Part shown: positions 27,821-37,717 of the stretch, piece by piece | Position numbering within the stretch: position 1 is the first letter of the stretch | Layout: each line of letters starts with the position of its first letter | Made by a program: the position numbers and the translations under genes | Source: an uncultured Desulfatitalea sp. | Lineage (GTDB): Bacteria; Desulfobacterota; Desulfobacteria; Desulfobacterales; Desulfosarcinaceae | Reading direction: 5' to 3' | DNA length: 64,000 bases | Assembly: GCA_937868765.1 (NCBI GenBank) | Contig: CALMNL010000003.1 | Span: forward strand, 558,001-622,000 | Notes under the pieces: generated by a model | Database searches by the model: none | The model's input: the letters and a program-made list of their open reading frames with translations, nothing else | What the model was told of the DNA's origin: nothing

Positions 27821-28783
27821 ATGAACGAAAGCACCTCCCCCCACATCTATCTCGCCCCCCTGCGCGGGCTGACGGGGGCGGTTTACCGTGCGACTTACGC
27901 TGAGTTCTTCCAAGGTATCGACGGCGCGGTGGCGCCGTTTCTGACGACGATCCAGGGCACGCGGATCAAACCGGGACAGCTCAAGGAACTGCTGCCCGAG
28001 AACAATCGGCTCATGCCGGTGATTCCCCAGATCCTGAGCAAATCAGCCGATAAGTTTATTGTGTTGGCCAAGGCCTTGTTCGACCTGGGATACGAAACCA
28101 TCAACTGGAATCTGGGCTGCCCGTTCGCCCGCGTAGCTCAAAAAATGCGGGGATCCGGGTTGTTGCCGCATCCCGATGTGGTTCAGTCTTTCCTGGACGT
28201 TGTTTTGACGGCCATTCCCAATCGTTTGAGCATCAAGACACGCCTGGGGCGACGCCAGAAGGACGAGATCCTGGCGTTGATGCCGGTGTTCAACGCCTAT
28301 CCCCTTCAGGAGCTGATCATCCATCCGCGCACCGGCGAGCAGATGTACACCGGCAAGCCCGACCTGGAGATCTTTGCCCAGTGCCTGGATCTATCCCGCT
28401 GCCCGGTGGTCTACAACGGAGATATCAACACCCGGCAGGATTTCGAATCTTTGAGGCGGCGTTTTCCTGCGGTAAGCGCCTGGATGATCGGCCGCGGGGT
28501 ATTGGCCAACCCTTTTCTACCGGCCGAGATCAAAGGGTTGTTGGATGTTACGGGAAATCGCATGGAACGGTTTCATCTATTTCACGATACGCTCTATGAC
28601 CGCTATGCCCAGGTGCGTCATGGTCCCGCCCACCTGGTGGACAGCATGAAAGGATACTGGACATACTTTGCCGCTTTTTTCCCGGGCGGCGAGCGGATCC
28701 TGAAACAGATACGAAAATCCCAAGGCACCGAGCAATATAAAAAAGTGGTGGACTCATTTTTGGCACGCGCGGTGTCGCCGTAG
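27821..28783 (+). CDS. tRNA-dihydrouridine synthase
   Basis: A 320-aa FMN enzyme of the Dus family that reduces uridine to dihydrouridine in tRNA D-loops. YLAPLRGLTGAVYR, the catalytic block NWNLGCPFARVAQKMRGSGLL with the active Cys near residue 98, HPRTGEQMYTGKP, and VVYNGDINT plus MIGRGVLANPFL for phosphate/FMN binding are all present. The N-terminus is closer to DusC/DusA than to DusB. Length is typical. Starts 20 nt after the lipoprotein gene, possibly in the same transcript. Confidence 0.92.
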   Translation: MNESTSPHIYLAPLRGLTGAVYRATYAEFFQGIDGAVAPFLTTIQGTRIKPGQLKELLPENNRLMPVIPQILSKSADKFIVLAKALFDLGYETINWNLGCPFARVAQKMRGSGLLPHPDVVQSFLDVVLTAIPNRLSIKTRLGRRQKDEILALMPVFNAYPLQELIIHPRTGEQMYTGKPDLEIFAQCLDLSRCPVVYNGDINTRQDFESLRRRFPAVSAWMIGRGVLANPFLPAEIKGLLDVTGNRMERFHLFHDTLYDRYAQVRHGPAHLVDSMKGYWTYFAAFFPGGERILKQIRKSQGTEQYKKVVDSFLARAVSP

Positions 28784-28837
28784 CCGGTTGGAAATGGTGT
28801 CACTCTTTGCCGGCCTTCCCCACGAAAAAGGTGATAC

Positions 28838-29242
28838 ATGGACTCACTTTATTGGGCAGCTCTGATGAGTTTCATCGCCGGCGCGTTTGGTTACATCATT
28901 GCGCGCTTCTGGATCATACCCATCGGTCGCTATCGGCGGGTCAAGCATCAGCTGCTCCGGGAACTGCAAGGTTTCGGGCAGAGCCTGTGCGAGGAAAAGA
29001 AGTCCACAAAGGATGACCCGCGCCTGCTCCAGATCCGGCAGTTGGGCCTCAAGTTGCTGGAAGTGCACAATCTGGAACTGCCCTACTGGTACCGCCTCGT
29101 GCTCGTAACGCGCAAGGAGAGCCCCCAGGATGCGTTCGATCCAATCCAGCGCCTGGAGCATATGCCCGGCGTGCACCAGGCCAGGCAGTGCATCGAGCGC
29201 ATCGAGCACCATTTGGGGGTAGGTGGCACCGTCACATCGTAA
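28838..29242 (+). CDS. Membrane-anchored hypothetical protein
   Basis: A 134-aa protein with one N-terminal TM helix (~4-30) followed by a basic stop-transfer stretch (GRYRRVKHQLLREL) and a soluble helical domain, so the body is probably cytoplasmic. No recognised family. The spacing to the transglycosylase gene is about 10 nt and its final codons overlap the latter's RBS (AAGGAG at 29241), indicating translational coupling; a role in the cell envelope is therefore possible but unproven. Confidence 0.6.
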   Translation: MDSLYWAALMSFIAGAFGYIIARFWIIPIGRYRRVKHQLLRELQGFGQSLCEEKKSTKDDPRLLQIRQLGLKLLEVHNLELPYWYRLVLVTRKESPQDAFDPIQRLEHMPGVHQARQCIERIEHHLGVGGTVTS

Positions 29243-29252
29243 GGAGCAGGCT

Positions 29253-30341
29253 TTGACTCTCTATTCACGAATCCTTCTGGTATGGCTTTGCGTGGGCGCT
29301 AGTTCACCCGCCCTGGCCTTGGAAAGAATCAACGCGACCATGGCACGTCTGCCCGAGGGTACGACCCTCTGCGGTGAAGCCGTGCCTGCCAACCTGGAAG
29401 ACGTGCGCGAGCGTTTCGAAAAGGAGATGTTGCTCACGATCTGGGATCGGCCCCAGGTGCTGCTTTGGCTCAAGCGTGCACCGCGTTTCCTGCCGATCAT
29501 TTCCCAGGAACTCAAAAAGGCAAACCTGCCGGACGATTTGAAGTATCTGGTCATCGTAGAGAGCGCCATGATGCCCCATGCCGGTTCGTCACGGGGCGCC
29601 GTCGGGTTTTGGCAACTGGTGCCGGAAACCGCCCGCAAATACGGCCTGACGGTGAACGAATTCATCGATCAACGGCGGGATATCTTTCTTTCAACGCCGG
29701 CTGCGCTGGCCTACCTGAAGGATCTGCACGATCGTTTCTCTTCCTGGACGTTGGCTTTGGCCGGCTACAACCTGGGCGAAGGCGCGTTGGACGCCGAAAT
29801 TTTGGAGCAGAAGACGCAGGATTACTACCGGCTCTATCTGCCCCTGGAGACCCAGCGGTTCATCTTCCGCATGCTGGCCGTCAAGCTCGTTGTCGGCAAT
29901 CCGAAGTATTACGGCTTCGAATTAGCCGCAGAGGACGCCTATGCGCCGCTGCGCTTCGAGACGGTCGAGGTGGATTGCTTCCAGGAGACCCCTTTGCGCC
30001 TGCTGGCTCAGGCCGCCGATACCTCTTTCAAAACGATCAAGGATCTGAATCCCCACCTGCGCGGACACTATCTGCAGGCCGGCCGGCACGCCGTTCGAGT
30101 TCCCCCGGGTGGCGGCGATCATTTCAGCGAGCGCTTCCAGAAACTGCTGTCGGACCATGTTGAGGAACGTGAGCAGCGTATCTATGTTGTCCAGGAAGGC
30201 GACAACCTCTCGGCCATCGCCGACAGATTCAAGGTGCCACTGGCAGCACTGCTGATCTGGAACCGCATCGACTTGAAGAAAAACCTCCAACCCGGAGACC
30301 ATCTGGTGATTTATCCCAGATCCGAGCTTCCGGAAGAATAA
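29253..30341 (+). CDS. Lytic transglycosylase (SLT) with LysM domain, MltD-like
   Basis: About 362 aa from TTG 29253, 6 nt after AAGGAG; this start exposes a clean signal peptide (LYSRILLVWLCVGASSPALA-L). The catalytic SLT domain (~85-215) has the Glu in IVESAMM near residue 103, the G.WQL pattern in GAVGFWQLVPETARKYGL, and AGYNLGEGAL. A short linker domain leads to a C-terminal LysM (~315-360: IYVVQEGDNLSAIADRFKV). It cleaves peptidoglycan in the periplasm; the architecture is that of MltD. One LysM, where MltD often has two. Confidence 0.9.
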   Translation: MTLYSRILLVWLCVGASSPALALERINATMARLPEGTTLCGEAVPANLEDVRERFEKEMLLTIWDRPQVLLWLKRAPRFLPIISQELKKANLPDDLKYLVIVESAMMPHAGSSRGAVGFWQLVPETARKYGLTVNEFIDQRRDIFLSTPAALAYLKDLHDRFSSWTLALAGYNLGEGALDAEILEQKTQDYYRLYLPLETQRFIFRMLAVKLVVGNPKYYGFELAAEDAYAPLRFETVEVDCFQETPLRLLAQAADTSFKTIKDLNPHLRGHYLQAGRHAVRVPPGGGDHFSERFQKLLSDHVEEREQRIYVVQEGDNLSAIADRFKVPLAALLIWNRIDLKKNLQPGDHLVIYPRSELPEE

Positions 30342-30361
30342 CCAGGGTAGCTGTACGCGCG

Positions 30362-31300
30362 ATGAAGAAAAAGAAGATATATGGCGAAACGCTCAAAGAC
30401 CAGCTGAAGGCCAGCACCCGGGACCGGATGTACCATTTCATTATGGCCAGTGACACCATTCGGGGGGTGGCCCTGCATGCCACCCGCATGGTCAACGAAA
30501 TGCGCTGGAACCATGAGCTGGGTATCCTGGAGACCCTGGTCCTGGGGCACGCCTATATGGCGGCCGCATTGATGTCGGCCCAATTGAAGGGCGATGACCG
30601 CATCCGCCTCGGGGTGGAGTGCTCGGGTCCCATCCAAGGCCTATCGGTGGAGGCCAATGCCTTCGGGGAGGTGCGCGGGTATCTGGAACGGGTACCGATT
30701 CCGGTGGCCAAGCCTTTGGAGAGTTTCGATCTGTCGCCGTTTTTCGGCGCCGGCTTCATTTCGGTGACCAAGCACCTTCACGACGCCAAGCATCCCTTTA
30801 CCGGAAAGGTGATGATGGAATACGGCAGTCTGGCCAAGGACCTGGCGCTTTACCACCTGAAATCGGAGCAGGTTCCCACCTCGATCTCGCTGGGAATTGT
30901 GTTTGACCGGCAGGGGGAGGTTCAGGGGGCCGGCGGGCTGTTCCTCCAGGCCCTGCCGGGGGCGGATGACAATGTACTGACGCAGCTGGAAGACCTGGTC
31001 CGCGGCTTGCCCTCCATGGGGCAAGCGGTGGGGGCGGAAGAGTTCCCCGGTGGCTGGCTCGATCGTACTTTCCAAGGGTTGGCCCCCAGGATGCTGGATC
31101 AGCGCGGAGTGGAGTTCATGTGTCACTGCAACGAACAGCAAATCCGTACCATGCTCACCATGCTGGATCCTGCAGAGCTCTCCGATATGGCTGAAAAAGG
31201 GCCTTTCCCAGTGGAGATCCGCTGCCACAAGTGCAACACCCGCTATCTCTTCGATCAGAAGGGAATCCAGGCAATATCGGCGCAGCGCACGGCAGGTTAG
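30362..31300 (+). CDS. hslO: Hsp33 redox-regulated chaperone
   Basis: A 312-aa Hsp33. The N-terminal domain shows MRWNHELGILETLVLGHAYMAAALMS and GVECSGPIQGLSVEANAFGEVRGYL. The C-terminal zinc site is C-H-C (~257) and C-H-K-C (~291); oxidation of these cysteines activates the holdase during oxidative and heat stress. The CxC/CxxC set is intact, so redox control should work. Starts 20 nt after the transglycosylase gene; overlaps the convergent Nudix gene by 4 nt. Confidence 0.93.
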   Translation: MKKKKIYGETLKDQLKASTRDRMYHFIMASDTIRGVALHATRMVNEMRWNHELGILETLVLGHAYMAAALMSAQLKGDDRIRLGVECSGPIQGLSVEANAFGEVRGYLERVPIPVAKPLESFDLSPFFGAGFISVTKHLHDAKHPFTGKVMMEYGSLAKDLALYHLKSEQVPTSISLGIVFDRQGEVQGAGGLFLQALPGADDNVLTQLEDLVRGLPSMGQAVGAEEFPGGWLDRTFQGLAPRMLDQRGVEFMCHCNEQQIRTMLTMLDPAELSDMAEKGPFPVEIRCHKCNTRYLFDQKGIQAISAQRTAG

Positions 31301-31833
31301 GCACCGGTTTTCAGCTTTTGCATGGCGAAGAAAATTCCGGCGATGGTTTTGGCGTCTTCGATGCGGCCTGCCATGATCATGTCGACCACTTCGTGGAGGG
31401 GCAGGGGATAGACTTCCAATAATTCGTCCTGATCCAACTCCTGCGCCGCAGGCGAAAGATCGCGGGCCAGAAAAAGATGTATGCGCTCGTCGGAGTAGCC
31501 CGGCACCGGGGTGATGGCACCCAGCCGCTCCCAGCGTCCGGCCGCATAGCCGGTTTCTTCGGTCAACTCCCTGCGGGCGCATGCGAGGGGCTCTTCCTGG
31601 CCGTCGAAGGTACCGGCCGGGATTTCCCACATGAAGTCGCCGATGGCGTGCCGATACTGCTTGATCATCACGACCTTGTCCGTGCCCAGCAGCGGCACGA
31701 TGGCCGAAGCGCCCGGATGGCGCAAAATTTCCAGATCTACGTTGAACCCGTTGGGAAAGGTGACATTCTCCACGGTGATATCGAAGACACGGCCATGCCG
31801 GATGGTTTTTCGGGTGTGAACCTGCAAGCTCAT
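31297..31833 (-). CDS. ADP-ribose pyrophosphatase (NudF-like Nudix)
   Basis: A 178-aa Nudix hydrolase. The full Nudix box is present around residue 72-95 (AGTFDGQEEPLACARRELTEETGYAAG), preceded by VVMIKQYRHAIGDFMWEIPAG and followed by PGYSDERIHLFLA, the ADP-ribose-specific pattern. It hydrolyses ADP-ribose to AMP and ribose 5-phosphate in the cytoplasm. It starts 23 nt after the TPR gene on the same strand and is probably co-transcribed with it. Confidence 0.9.
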   Translation of the reverse strand: MSLQVHTRKTIRHGRVFDITVENVTFPNGFNVDLEILRHPGASAIVPLLGTDKVVMIKQYRHAIGDFMWEIPAGTFDGQEEPLACARRELTEETGYAAGRWERLGAITPVPGYSDERIHLFLARDLSPAAQELDQDELLEVYPLPLHEVVDMIMAGRIEDAKTIAGIFFAMQKLKTGA

Positions 31834-31856
31834 CGGGATTATTCGCCTTCCTTTTT

Positions 31857-32495
31857 CTACTTACCGACCTCGGTGCCGGTTTGACCGGATTGAGAAGTTG
31901 TGCGTTTCAGTTGTTCTACGATGCTTTTCAAGCTTTCACCGCCAGGCGTCTTGATGTCGGGGTCGATTGCCAATACTTTTTCCCAGGCTGTCAGCGCCCC
32001 CTGGGTGTCGTTGAGGTCGTGCATGAGTACGATACCCTTGTTGTAAAGGGCGATGCGATGATCCCCTTTCAGGGAAAGAGCATGATCAAAGGCTTGAATG
32101 GCCTTCTTGGGGTCGCCGTTGCGTCGGTACATGACACCTAGATCGGTCCAGACGTCCGGGCGGTCAGCGTCCAGTTTCAGTGAGGTTTCATAAGCGTCGA
32201 TGGCTTTGGCCGGTTGATCCATGTCGAAGTAGATATGGCCCAGTTGAGTCCACGCTTCCACGTCATCCGGTGTCCGCTTGGTTTTTTCCAGCAGCTGCGT
32301 CAGGACCTGTTGCTGCTCGGCGCTCACCGCCGGTTTGCCGCCCGCCTCCAGGCCGGCCGGCACTCCATCCGGCGCCCGAAATACGGAAAATACCACGCCG
32401 CCGACGAATCCCAGGGCGAGCGCCGCCGCTATGAGAAGGATAGTGCTCTCTGTTTTTACATATCCTTTTATTATCTTGGGGTCTTGTCCCTTCAT
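31857..32495 (-). CDS. Membrane-anchored TPR protein
   Basis: 212 aa from ATG 32495 with AAAGGAG at ideal distance; upstream codons of the open frame are not protein-like. One N-terminal TM helix (~20-42, ESTILLIAAALALGFVGGVVF) is followed by a linker and three or four TPR units (~75-190: AWTQLGHIYFDMDQPAKAIDAYETSLKLD, VWTDLGVMYRRNGDPKKAIQAFDHALSLK, ...). It resembles CcmH/NrfG-type TPR scaffolds, but no cytochrome maturation gene is near. Protein-interaction role inferred. Confidence 0.82.
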   Translation of the reverse strand: MKGQDPKIIKGYVKTESTILLIAAALALGFVGGVVFSVFRAPDGVPAGLEAGGKPAVSAEQQQVLTQLLEKTKRTPDDVEAWTQLGHIYFDMDQPAKAIDAYETSLKLDADRPDVWTDLGVMYRRNGDPKKAIQAFDHALSLKGDHRIALYNKGIVLMHDLNDTQGALTAWEKVLAIDPDIKTPGGESLKSIVEQLKRTTSQSGQTGTEVGK

Positions 32496-32735
32496 GAATC
32501 GCTCCTTTCGCAGCAATGGCCTCATCGCCCGCTGGCATGAACACGACAATATAGGGTGGATGCCAGGGCCACGCAAGGTGAAAATGTGATTGGGCCGCGA
32601 TCGCGAAACCGCCTGGCCGGGGGCCATGGCGCGGTCTTGGCAAGCATTGATTTGTCGCGGGAATGAGGTTACTAAGATCAGACAATACTTTCCCATGATC
32701 TCGCTTCCCCCGCAACCCAGAAAGGAGCATTCCGC

Positions 32736-34373
32736 ATGTCCATCCATCGTTTGGCCGGAAAGCCCGTGCCGTCGGCCATGATCGCCGACCTTCCCAAACT
32801 GGTGACCGCCTACTACACACGGACCCCCGATGCCGGCATCACTGCCCAACGGGTTTCCTTCGGCACCTCCGGCCACCGCGGGTCATCGCTGAAAAGCAGT
32901 TTCAACGAAGCTCACATCCTGGCCACCAGCCAGGCGATCTGCAATTACCGCAAGACCCAGCACATAGACGGGCCGCTGTTTCTGGGCATGGACACCCACG
33001 CCCTCTCGATGCCGGCCTTTGCCAGTGCCCTGGAAGTACTGGCGGCGAACGGGGTAGAAGTCATGATCGCCGATGGCTTGGCGTATACCCCCACGCCGGC
33101 CATCTCCCATGCGATTCTGGTTTACAACCAGGGCCGCACCAGCGGCCTGGCCGACGGCATCGTGATCACCCCTTCCCATAACCCACCCGAGGACGGCGGA
33201 TTCAAATACAATCCGCCCAGCGGCGGACCGGCCGGCGGAGAGATCACCGGCTGGATCGAAAAGGCGGCCAATGAACTGCTGGCCGTCGATCTGAAAGGCA
33301 TTCAACGTATTCCCTATGAAAGGGCGTTGCGCTCGGATACCACCCACCGCTTCAATTACATCGATGCTTATACTCGGGATCTGGCCAAAGTGATCGACAT
33401 GGCGGCCATCCGGCAATCCGGCCTCACTTTTGGCGTGGATCCGCTGGGTGGAGCAGGCGTCCAATACTGGCCGGTCATCGCCGAACGCTATGGCTTGAAT
33501 CTTGAGGTGGTGGACGATGCCGTGGATGCTACTTTCCGTTTCATGAGCCTGGACTGGGACGGGCGCATCCGCATGGATCCCTCTTCGCCCTATGCCATGC
33601 AGCGTCTGCTTGGGTTGAAGGATCGATTCCAGTTGGCATGCGCCTGCGACACCGACCATGACCGTCACGGGATCGTGACCCGTGCGGGGTTGATGCCGCC
33701 CAATCATTACCTGGCGGTATGCGTGGATTATCTGTTCAAGAATCGACCCCGGTGGCCAACTTCTTTCGCCGTCGGCAAGACCCTGGTCAGCAGCCAGATG
33801 ATCGACCGCGTCGCCGGCGCCCTCGGCCGCCGCGTCTATGAAGTACCCGTGGGCTTCAAATGGTTCGTCGACGGCCTGCTGGACGGCTCTCTGGGATTCG
33901 GCGGAGAGGAGAGCGCCGGCGCCTCTTTCGAGTGCATGGATGGCACAGCCTGGTCCACGGACAAAGACGGGATCATCGCCTGCCTGCTGGCCGCCGAGAT
34001 CACGGCTCGAACCGGACGCGATCCAGGAGAAGCTTATGACCGGTTGGCCGAGCGCTTCGGGGCGCCGGTTTACGCGCGCATCGACGCCCCGGCCACACCG
34101 GAACAGAAAGCGGCGCTGTCCAAGCTCACACCAGAAAAAATCCGTCTCCAGACGTTGGCCGGCGAACCCATTGAGGCCGCTTTGACCCATGCCCCGGGCA
34201 ACGGTGCCGCCATCGGTGGCCTCAAGGTGGTAGCGGCCAGCGGCTGGTTTGCGGCTCGGCCGTCGGGCACGGAGAATATTTATAAAATTTATGCGGAAAG
34301 CTTCAAAGACGAAGACCACTTGCAGCGCATCCAGGCCGATGCCCAAACCATTGTCAGCGCTGTGGTGGCCTGA
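32736..34373 (+). CDS. pgm: Phosphoglucomutase, alpha-D-glucose specific
   Basis: A 545-aa enzyme interconverting glucose 1- and 6-phosphate. [25 protein letters not shown] at residue ~39, the phosphoserine loop [17 protein letters not shown] near 145, the metal loop C-D-T-D-H-D-R near 305, [15 protein letters not shown] near 388 and [12 protein letters not shown] near 507 give a complete alpha-D-phosphohexomutase. It fits the bacterial Pgm (not GlmM/ManB) by the NPP..GG loop and length. AAAGGAG precedes ATG 32736. It supplies UDP-glucose and glycogen precursors. Confidence 0.96.
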   Translation: MSIHRLAGKPVPSAMIADLPKLVTAYYTRTPDAGITAQRVSFGTSGHRGSSLKSSFNEAHILATSQAICNYRKTQHIDGPLFLGMDTHALSMPAFASALEVLAANGVEVMIADGLAYTPTPAISHAILVYNQGRTSGLADGIVITPSHNPPEDGGFKYNPPSGGPAGGEITGWIEKAANELLAVDLKGIQRIPYERALRSDTTHRFNYIDAYTRDLAKVIDMAAIRQSGLTFGVDPLGGAGVQYWPVIAERYGLNLEVVDDAVDATFRFMSLDWDGRIRMDPSSPYAMQRLLGLKDRFQLACACDTDHDRHGIVTRAGLMPPNHYLAVCVDYLFKNRPRWPTSFAVGKTLVSSQMIDRVAGALGRRVYEVPVGFKWFVDGLLDGSLGFGGEESAGASFECMDGTAWSTDKDGIIACLLAAEITARTGRDPGEAYDRLAERFGAPVYARIDAPATPEQKAALSKLTPEKIRLQTLAGEPIEAALTHAPGNGAAIGGLKVVAASGWFAARPSGTENIYKIYAESFKDEDHLQRIQADAQTIVSAVVA

Positions 34374-34417
34374 AGACAATTGGTTCTGCAGATGAAAGGA
34401 GTGCTTCCCTAAGTCCT

Positions 34418-35557
34418 ATGGAAACCCTGCATCAATTGATCATTGCCGATGGGGCGCAGATGAGCGCCATCGAAGACCGCTGCATTGATCTGGTGGTTAC
34501 ATCACCGCCATACCCGATGATCGAAATGTGGGACGATCTCTTCTGCCGGGCCGATGCGCAGATCGGGCCGGCGTTCGAGCGATCGGACACCGATCAGGCC
34601 TTCGAGAGGATGCACGGCCAGCTGGACAAGGTGTGGCTCGAAGTGCGGCGCGTGGTCAAGCCCGGCGCAATCGTCTGTATCAACATCGGCGACGCCACCC
34701 GTACCGTCGGCGGACGGTTTCGGCTCTTTGCCAATCACGCGCGCGTCATATCCGCTTTCATGGCGCTCGGCTTCGATCAACTGCCCACCATCATCTGGCG
34801 CAAGACCACCAATGCTCCCAATAAATTCATGGGCTCGGGCATGTTGCCGCCATGCGCCTATGTGACGCTGGAGCACGAGTATGTGTTGATTTTCCGGCTG
34901 GGCGCCAATCGTTCCTTCGAAACTGAAGAACAGAAGCAAAGCAGAAGGGAGAGCGCTTATTTCTGGGAAGAACGCAACATCTGGTTTTCCGATGTCTGGC
35001 TCAATCTGATCGGGACCAGCCAGCGATTGCACGACGGCGCGGCCCGGGATCGCAGCGCTGCCTATCCCTTCGAACTGCCCTACCGCTTGATCAACATGTT
35101 TTCCATCAAAGGCGACACCGTACTGGATCCTTTCCTCGGCACCGGCACCACCATGCTGGCGGCCATGTGTGCCGGCCGTCACTGCCTCGGCTATGAAATC
35201 GAGCCCGAGATGCAGTCGGTCATTCTCGAAAAGGTCGCCGGTCTTCCCGAAATTGCCGAAGAGACCATCGAGCGCCGTCTGAAGGCCCATGCGGATTTCG
35301 CCAAAGAACGAGGAAGGCAAGAAAACGAAATAAAAAATCACAACCTGTTTTACGAGGTACCGGTCATCACCCGCCAGGAGGCGGTCCTGCGCTTGGAGCG
35401 GGTCCGTCAACTGCAGTTCATCGGAAACGACCGCTTTCGCGTCATTTACGAGAGGGGGGCTGACGCGGTCGAGACTCCGGCAGCGCCACCTGCTCAGGGG
35501 CACGATCGTCCGAGAGGGTGCCCTGTCTCCAAAGGGCGGCAATTGAAACTGTTTTGA
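34418..35557 (+). CDS. Orphan DNA methyltransferase, beta class (N4-C/N6-A)
   Basis: A 379-aa site-specific DNA methylase. The catalytic motif IV is S-P-P-Y-P near residue 29 and the SAM-binding motif I is D-P-F-L-G-T-G-T near 239, so the order IV...I defines a beta-group enzyme; S-P-P-Y is frequent in N4-cytosine methylases but also in some N6-adenine ones. After a charged helical section the C-terminal 60 residues may be the target-recognition or an accessory part. No restriction endonuclease or specificity gene is adjacent, so it is solitary. It starts 44 nt after pgm and is convergent with the hybrid kinase. Confidence 0.85.
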   Translation: METLHQLIIADGAQMSAIEDRCIDLVVTSPPYPMIEMWDDLFCRADAQIGPAFERSDTDQAFERMHGQLDKVWLEVRRVVKPGAIVCINIGDATRTVGGRFRLFANHARVISAFMALGFDQLPTIIWRKTTNAPNKFMGSGMLPPCAYVTLEHEYVLIFRLGANRSFETEEQKQSRRESAYFWEERNIWFSDVWLNLIGTSQRLHDGAARDRSAAYPFELPYRLINMFSIKGDTVLDPFLGTGTTMLAAMCAGRHCLGYEIEPEMQSVILEKVAGLPEIAEETIERRLKAHADFAKERGRQENEIKNHNLFYEVPVITRQEAVLRLERVRQLQFIGNDRFRVIYERGADAVETPAAPPAQGHDRPRGCPVSKGRQLKLF

Positions 35558-35560
35558 TGG

Positions 35561-37717
35561 CTATGGCGTATTACTTTGGAGAACGGCTCGAATTTTGGTG
35601 GAAAGCTGTTTCATATTGAAGGGTTTTTGCAGAAAACCGCTGGCGCCGTTGTTGATGAATGAAGGGGTCTCTTCCATGACGTAAAAGCCGCTGGCGAATA
35701 GCACTTTGATGTCGGGGCGGATTTCACGCATGCGTTGGTATACCGCCTCGCCATCCAAGTCCGGCATCACCATGTCCAGAATCACCAGATCGATGGTGCC
35801 CTTTTTCTCTGCGAACAGTTCCACGGCCCTCTGGCCGCTGTCCGCTTTCAATATCTTGTAGCCCAAGCCTTCGAGCATCAACCTGGCCACTTCGATGATA
35901 TATTCTTCGTCGTCCACGAGCAGAATGGTTTCATTGCCCAATTGAATGGTATCGTGGGGCTGCTCTTCCACCTCGGGTGCCTCGTCCGAAGCCGGCAGGT
36001 ACACTTCGAACGTACTGCCTTGGGACGGCTTGCTCGTGACGGTGATAAAACCATTGTGGTTCTTGATGATGCCGAAAACCGAGGCCAATCCCAAGCCCGT
36101 GCCGCGGCCCGGTTCATGGGTCGTGAAGAACGGCTCGAAGATGCGCCGCATGGTAGCCTCATCCATGCCGATGCCGGTGTCGGTGACCGTGAGGCGGACA
36201 TAGCGTCCCGGGGGCATGTCGTAGGCCGCCACCAAGGCTTCGTCCAAATACAGGTTGGCACTACTCAAATATAGGTCGCCCGTGCCCTGCATTGCCTGCC
36301 AGGCGTTCAGGAACAGGTTGACCAGCACCTGCTCCATCTGACTGCTGTCGGCCATCACGGTCCACAGATTCTGCTGGTAACTGCCGTGAATGGTGATCGC
36401 CTTGCGGGTGCGTCCAAACATGTCGGCCGAACTTTGCAGAAGCTGGTTCATGTCGATGGGCTTGACCACATATTTGCCGCCCCGGGCAAAGCCGAGCAAT
36501 TGCTTGGTCAGACGCGAACCGCTATCCACGCAATCTTCGATGTTCTTGAGCTTTTCGGCTAGGGCGGGATCGTCTTCGGCTTCCAGATAGATCAGCGAGA
36601 CATTGCCCTGAATACCCATCAGCAGGTTGTTGAAATCGTGGGCGATACCACCGGCCAGCGTTCCCAGGGATTCCATGCGCTGGGATTCCTGGAAACGCTT
36701 TTCGAGCGCTTTGCTCTGGGTGATGTCCCGGACGAAGTTCAAGGTGGCCGGCTTCCCTTTCCATTTGATGATGATGGTGTTCAACTCGATCCACAACGGC
36801 GCATTTGCCGGATCGACCAATCGGAAGGAAATGGGACCGGGTTTGGGCTCCTGGCCATTCAGGCGGCGCAGATAATACGCTGCATCGGCGTTTCGATCAG
36901 CCGGATCGATGTATTGCTCTATGGACCTGCGCAGCTGTATGAGGCCGAGTTTGCGCGCCATCTCCTTGGCTTTGCGGTTGGCGAATTTGAATTCACCTTC
37001 CTGAAAAATAAAAATTCCCTCATGGGCATTTTCTACCAGCGTGCGGTACTTCTCTTCGGACTCGACGAGGGAAGCTTCGCTTCTCTTGATTTCGGTGATG
37101 TCCCGCCAGTGCTCGACAATACGAAAAACGCGCCCGTCCATATCCCTGATGGGATATGCCCGAATGTCCATCCAGACCTGTTTGCTTTCGATGAACCTTT
37201 CGATCTGGGCCGGCTCGTTGGTCCGCAATATCTGACGGGTCGCGCAGTTTTTGCAGGGTACTCCCTGATCGATCAATTCGTAACAGCGCCGGCCGTTCAC
37301 CTGATCTTCGCTTTTACCGAAGAACCGATACCCGGCCTTGTTGAAACGAATGACGCGGTAATTGCCATCTTGGACGCCGATGATATCGGGAATCGCATCC
37401 AGCATGGCCTCAAGCATGATCGAGGCTTCCCGGAACTGATCTTCGAAAGTGCGGCGCTCCCTTTCGGCCATGCGGCGCACCCGGTTTTCCTGGAGCAGCT
37501 TTTCATTGATGGCCATCAATTCGGCGGTGCGGCTGGCGACCAGGGATTCGAAATGATCCCGGTAACGAATCAAATCGATCTCCATGCGCTTGTGATCCGC
37601 CACCACCTGGCGGATGCGCTCCTCGGTCAACAAGCGTTCGTTGCGTTCCTGTGCGAGTTGCCGTCGCAGCGCTTCGATGGTGTCAGCAGGTGGTAGATGA
37701 AAAGGGCTGTTGGCCAT
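35561..37717 (-). CDS. Soluble hybrid PAS histidine kinase with receiver
   Basis: A 718-aa cytoplasmic hybrid kinase. Residues 1-85 form a coiled coil; PAS 1 (~95-215, containing VPCKNCATRQ with two Cys) and PAS 2 (~225-340) follow; the dimerisation His lies in LAGGIAHDFNNLLMGI near 358; the ATPase domain has NLFLNAWQAM, DTGIGM and GRGTGLGLASVFG; the C-terminal receiver (~592-712) has the phospho-Asp in D-L-V-I-L-D-M-V-M-P-D-L-D-G and Lys in FLQKPF. The second kinase in the window of the HDFNN type. No membrane segment. A phosphorelay partner is not nearby. Confidence 0.9.
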   Translation of the reverse strand: MANSPFHLPPADTIEALRRQLAQERNERLLTEERIRQVVADHKRMEIDLIRYRDHFESLVASRTAELMAINEKLLQENRVRRMAERERRTFEDQFREASIMLEAMLDAIPDIIGVQDGNYRVIRFNKAGYRFFGKSEDQVNGRRCYELIDQGVPCKNCATRQILRTNEPAQIERFIESKQVWMDIRAYPIRDMDGRVFRIVEHWRDITEIKRSEASLVESEEKYRTLVENAHEGIFIFQEGEFKFANRKAKEMARKLGLIQLRRSIEQYIDPADRNADAAYYLRRLNGQEPKPGPISFRLVDPANAPLWIELNTIIIKWKGKPATLNFVRDITQSKALEKRFQESQRMESLGTLAGGIAHDFNNLLMGIQGNVSLIYLEAEDDPALAEKLKNIEDCVDSGSRLTKQLLGFARGGKYVVKPIDMNQLLQSSADMFGRTRKAITIHGSYQQNLWTVMADSSQMEQVLVNLFLNAWQAMQGTGDLYLSSANLYLDEALVAAYDMPPGRYVRLTVTDTGIGMDEATMRRIFEPFFTTHEPGRGTGLGLASVFGIIKNHNGFITVTSKPSQGSTFEVYLPASDEAPEVEEQPHDTIQLGNETILLVDDEEYIIEVARLMLEGLGYKILKADSGQRAVELFAEKKGTIDLVILDMVMPDLDGEAVYQRMREIRPDIKVLFASGFYVMEETPSFINNGASGFLQKPFNMKQLSTKIRAVLQSNTP

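Noticed and set aside
32883-34379. 498-codon open frame antisense to pgm
   Set aside because: Shadow of a highly conserved GC-rich gene; no RBS, no family similarity. Phosphoglucomutase on the plus strand is unambiguous.
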